In this document: in pieces, positions 24,514 to 24,893 of the stretch | How the letters are laid out: each line of letters opens with the position of its first letter | How positions within the stretch are numbered: the first letter of the stretch is position 1 | Virus record (IMG/VR): IMGVR_UViG_3300023440_000024 | Coordinates: 1-24,893 of that record | Reading direction: 5' to 3' (one strand) | Source of the DNA: a virus | Length of the DNA stretch: 24,893 nt | The notes under the pieces: generated by a model | Databases searched by the model: none | What the model was told of the DNA's origin: nothing | Seen by the model: only the letters and a program-made list of their open reading frames with translations | Made by a program: the position numbers and the translations under genes

Positions 24514-24893
24514 CTAACTAAATAAGCTTTTTGTTGGAATATCAGGCATTCCTGACGTAACACCAACATTATTAGGTGCTTTTACTTTAGCATTACGAAC
24601 TGTAATTTTATCACTAAACTTATCTTTCCATTTTTCTAAGAATACTGGAGTAGTCTCTCCTGAAGCTTTCTCAGCGTTTGTAAGACCATCTTCATCAAAC
24701 CACTTACTAAGCTCATTAAATTCTCTAAACTCTCCTGTACCCTCTGTATATGGCTTATTTTTAGGGTCTACACTATCTTTATTGGTTTTCTCTTCTTTAA
24801 CATGAAGAATACCTACTTGTGCAGGTAAACCAATTAATTCTACAAATACTTCTCGTTCTTCTGGTACATCCTTTCTTAAATCATAATTATAAA
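24514..24893 (-). CDS. Probable N4-type single-stranded-DNA-binding protein (C-terminal part only)
   Basis: Only the last 125 residues are in the window; the gene continues past the right edge. The visible part begins with a YDLRKDVPEEREV strand, then VELIGLPAQVGILHVKEEK, a variable loop with Thr-Gly-Glu, REFNELSKWFD, LTNAEKASG and FLEKWKDKF, and ends in a flexible Ser/Pro/Val-rich tail. This series resembles, from memory, phage SSB-like proteins encoded next to replication genes in N4-type phages (N4 gp45 position). N4 SSB binds single strands, helps vRNAP promoter recognition and activates late transcription by host polymerase. The identification depends on this pattern and on context, so an unrelated replication protein remains possible. 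Confidence 0.55.
   Translation of the reverse strand, partial: YNYDLRKDVPEEREVFVELIGLPAQVGILHVKEEKTNKDSVDPKNKPYTEGTGEFREFNELSKWFDEDGLTNAEKASGETTPVFLEKWKDKFSDKITVRNAKVKAPNNVGVTSGMPDIPTKSLFS

Overview
The window looks like part of a strongly AT-rich, lytic podophage genome of the N4 type (family Schitoviridae or a close relative). Three things support this. The first is gene order: portal, small protein, acidic scaffold-like protein, N4-gp56-type major capsid protein, four internal or structural proteins, then one giant gene, which matches N4 genes 59 to 50 read in order. The second is that the giant 3973-residue product carries the motifs of a single-subunit (T7/N4-type) RNA polymerase deep inside it, as the N4 virion RNA polymerase (vRNAP) does. 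The third is a convergent block on the other strand that appears to encode an N4-type single-stranded-DNA-binding protein and a RusA-like resolvase, as expected for the middle (replication) genes. The host cannot be named from the sequence; only a low-GC host is suggested. No tRNA, CRISPR array, insertion sequence, integrase or lysis gene was recognised.

Layout, plus strand (1-23402, late virion module): portal protein (5' end outside the window), a 34-residue very basic peptide, a 113-residue helical protein, acidic scaffold-like protein, major capsid protein followed by a clear terminator, a 176-residue protein with a SAP/HeH-like N-terminus, a 610-residue heptad-repeat protein, a 741-residue protein with a hydrophobic C-terminal region, two smaller internal-type proteins (190 and 376 residues), and the vRNAP, which fills almost half of the window. 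The 610/741, 741/190 and 376/vRNAP junctions are one-base TAATG overlaps, so translation is probably coupled. Non-coding gaps are all under 150 bases. Those at 2273-2358, 4906-5051 and 10238-10350 contain hairpins.

Layout, minus strand (23403-24893): reading right to left, the C-terminal part of an SSB-like protein, a terminator, a RusA-like resolvase, a 106-residue acidic-tailed protein, and two overlapping membrane microproteins of 57 and 51 residues. The last stop codon directly abuts the vRNAP stop codon.

The most notable content is the domain architecture inferred for the giant protein: an SNase (thermonuclease)-like domain near the N-terminus with its key acidic and arginine residues, a degenerate zincin-like module (QEIIH), the RNA polymerase core, and then a second zincin-like module with an intact HELNH. 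If correct, the virion delivers a transcriptase, a possible nuclease and a possible protease as one chain at the start of infection. The assignments rest on motif reading and remembered family features; no database search was made.
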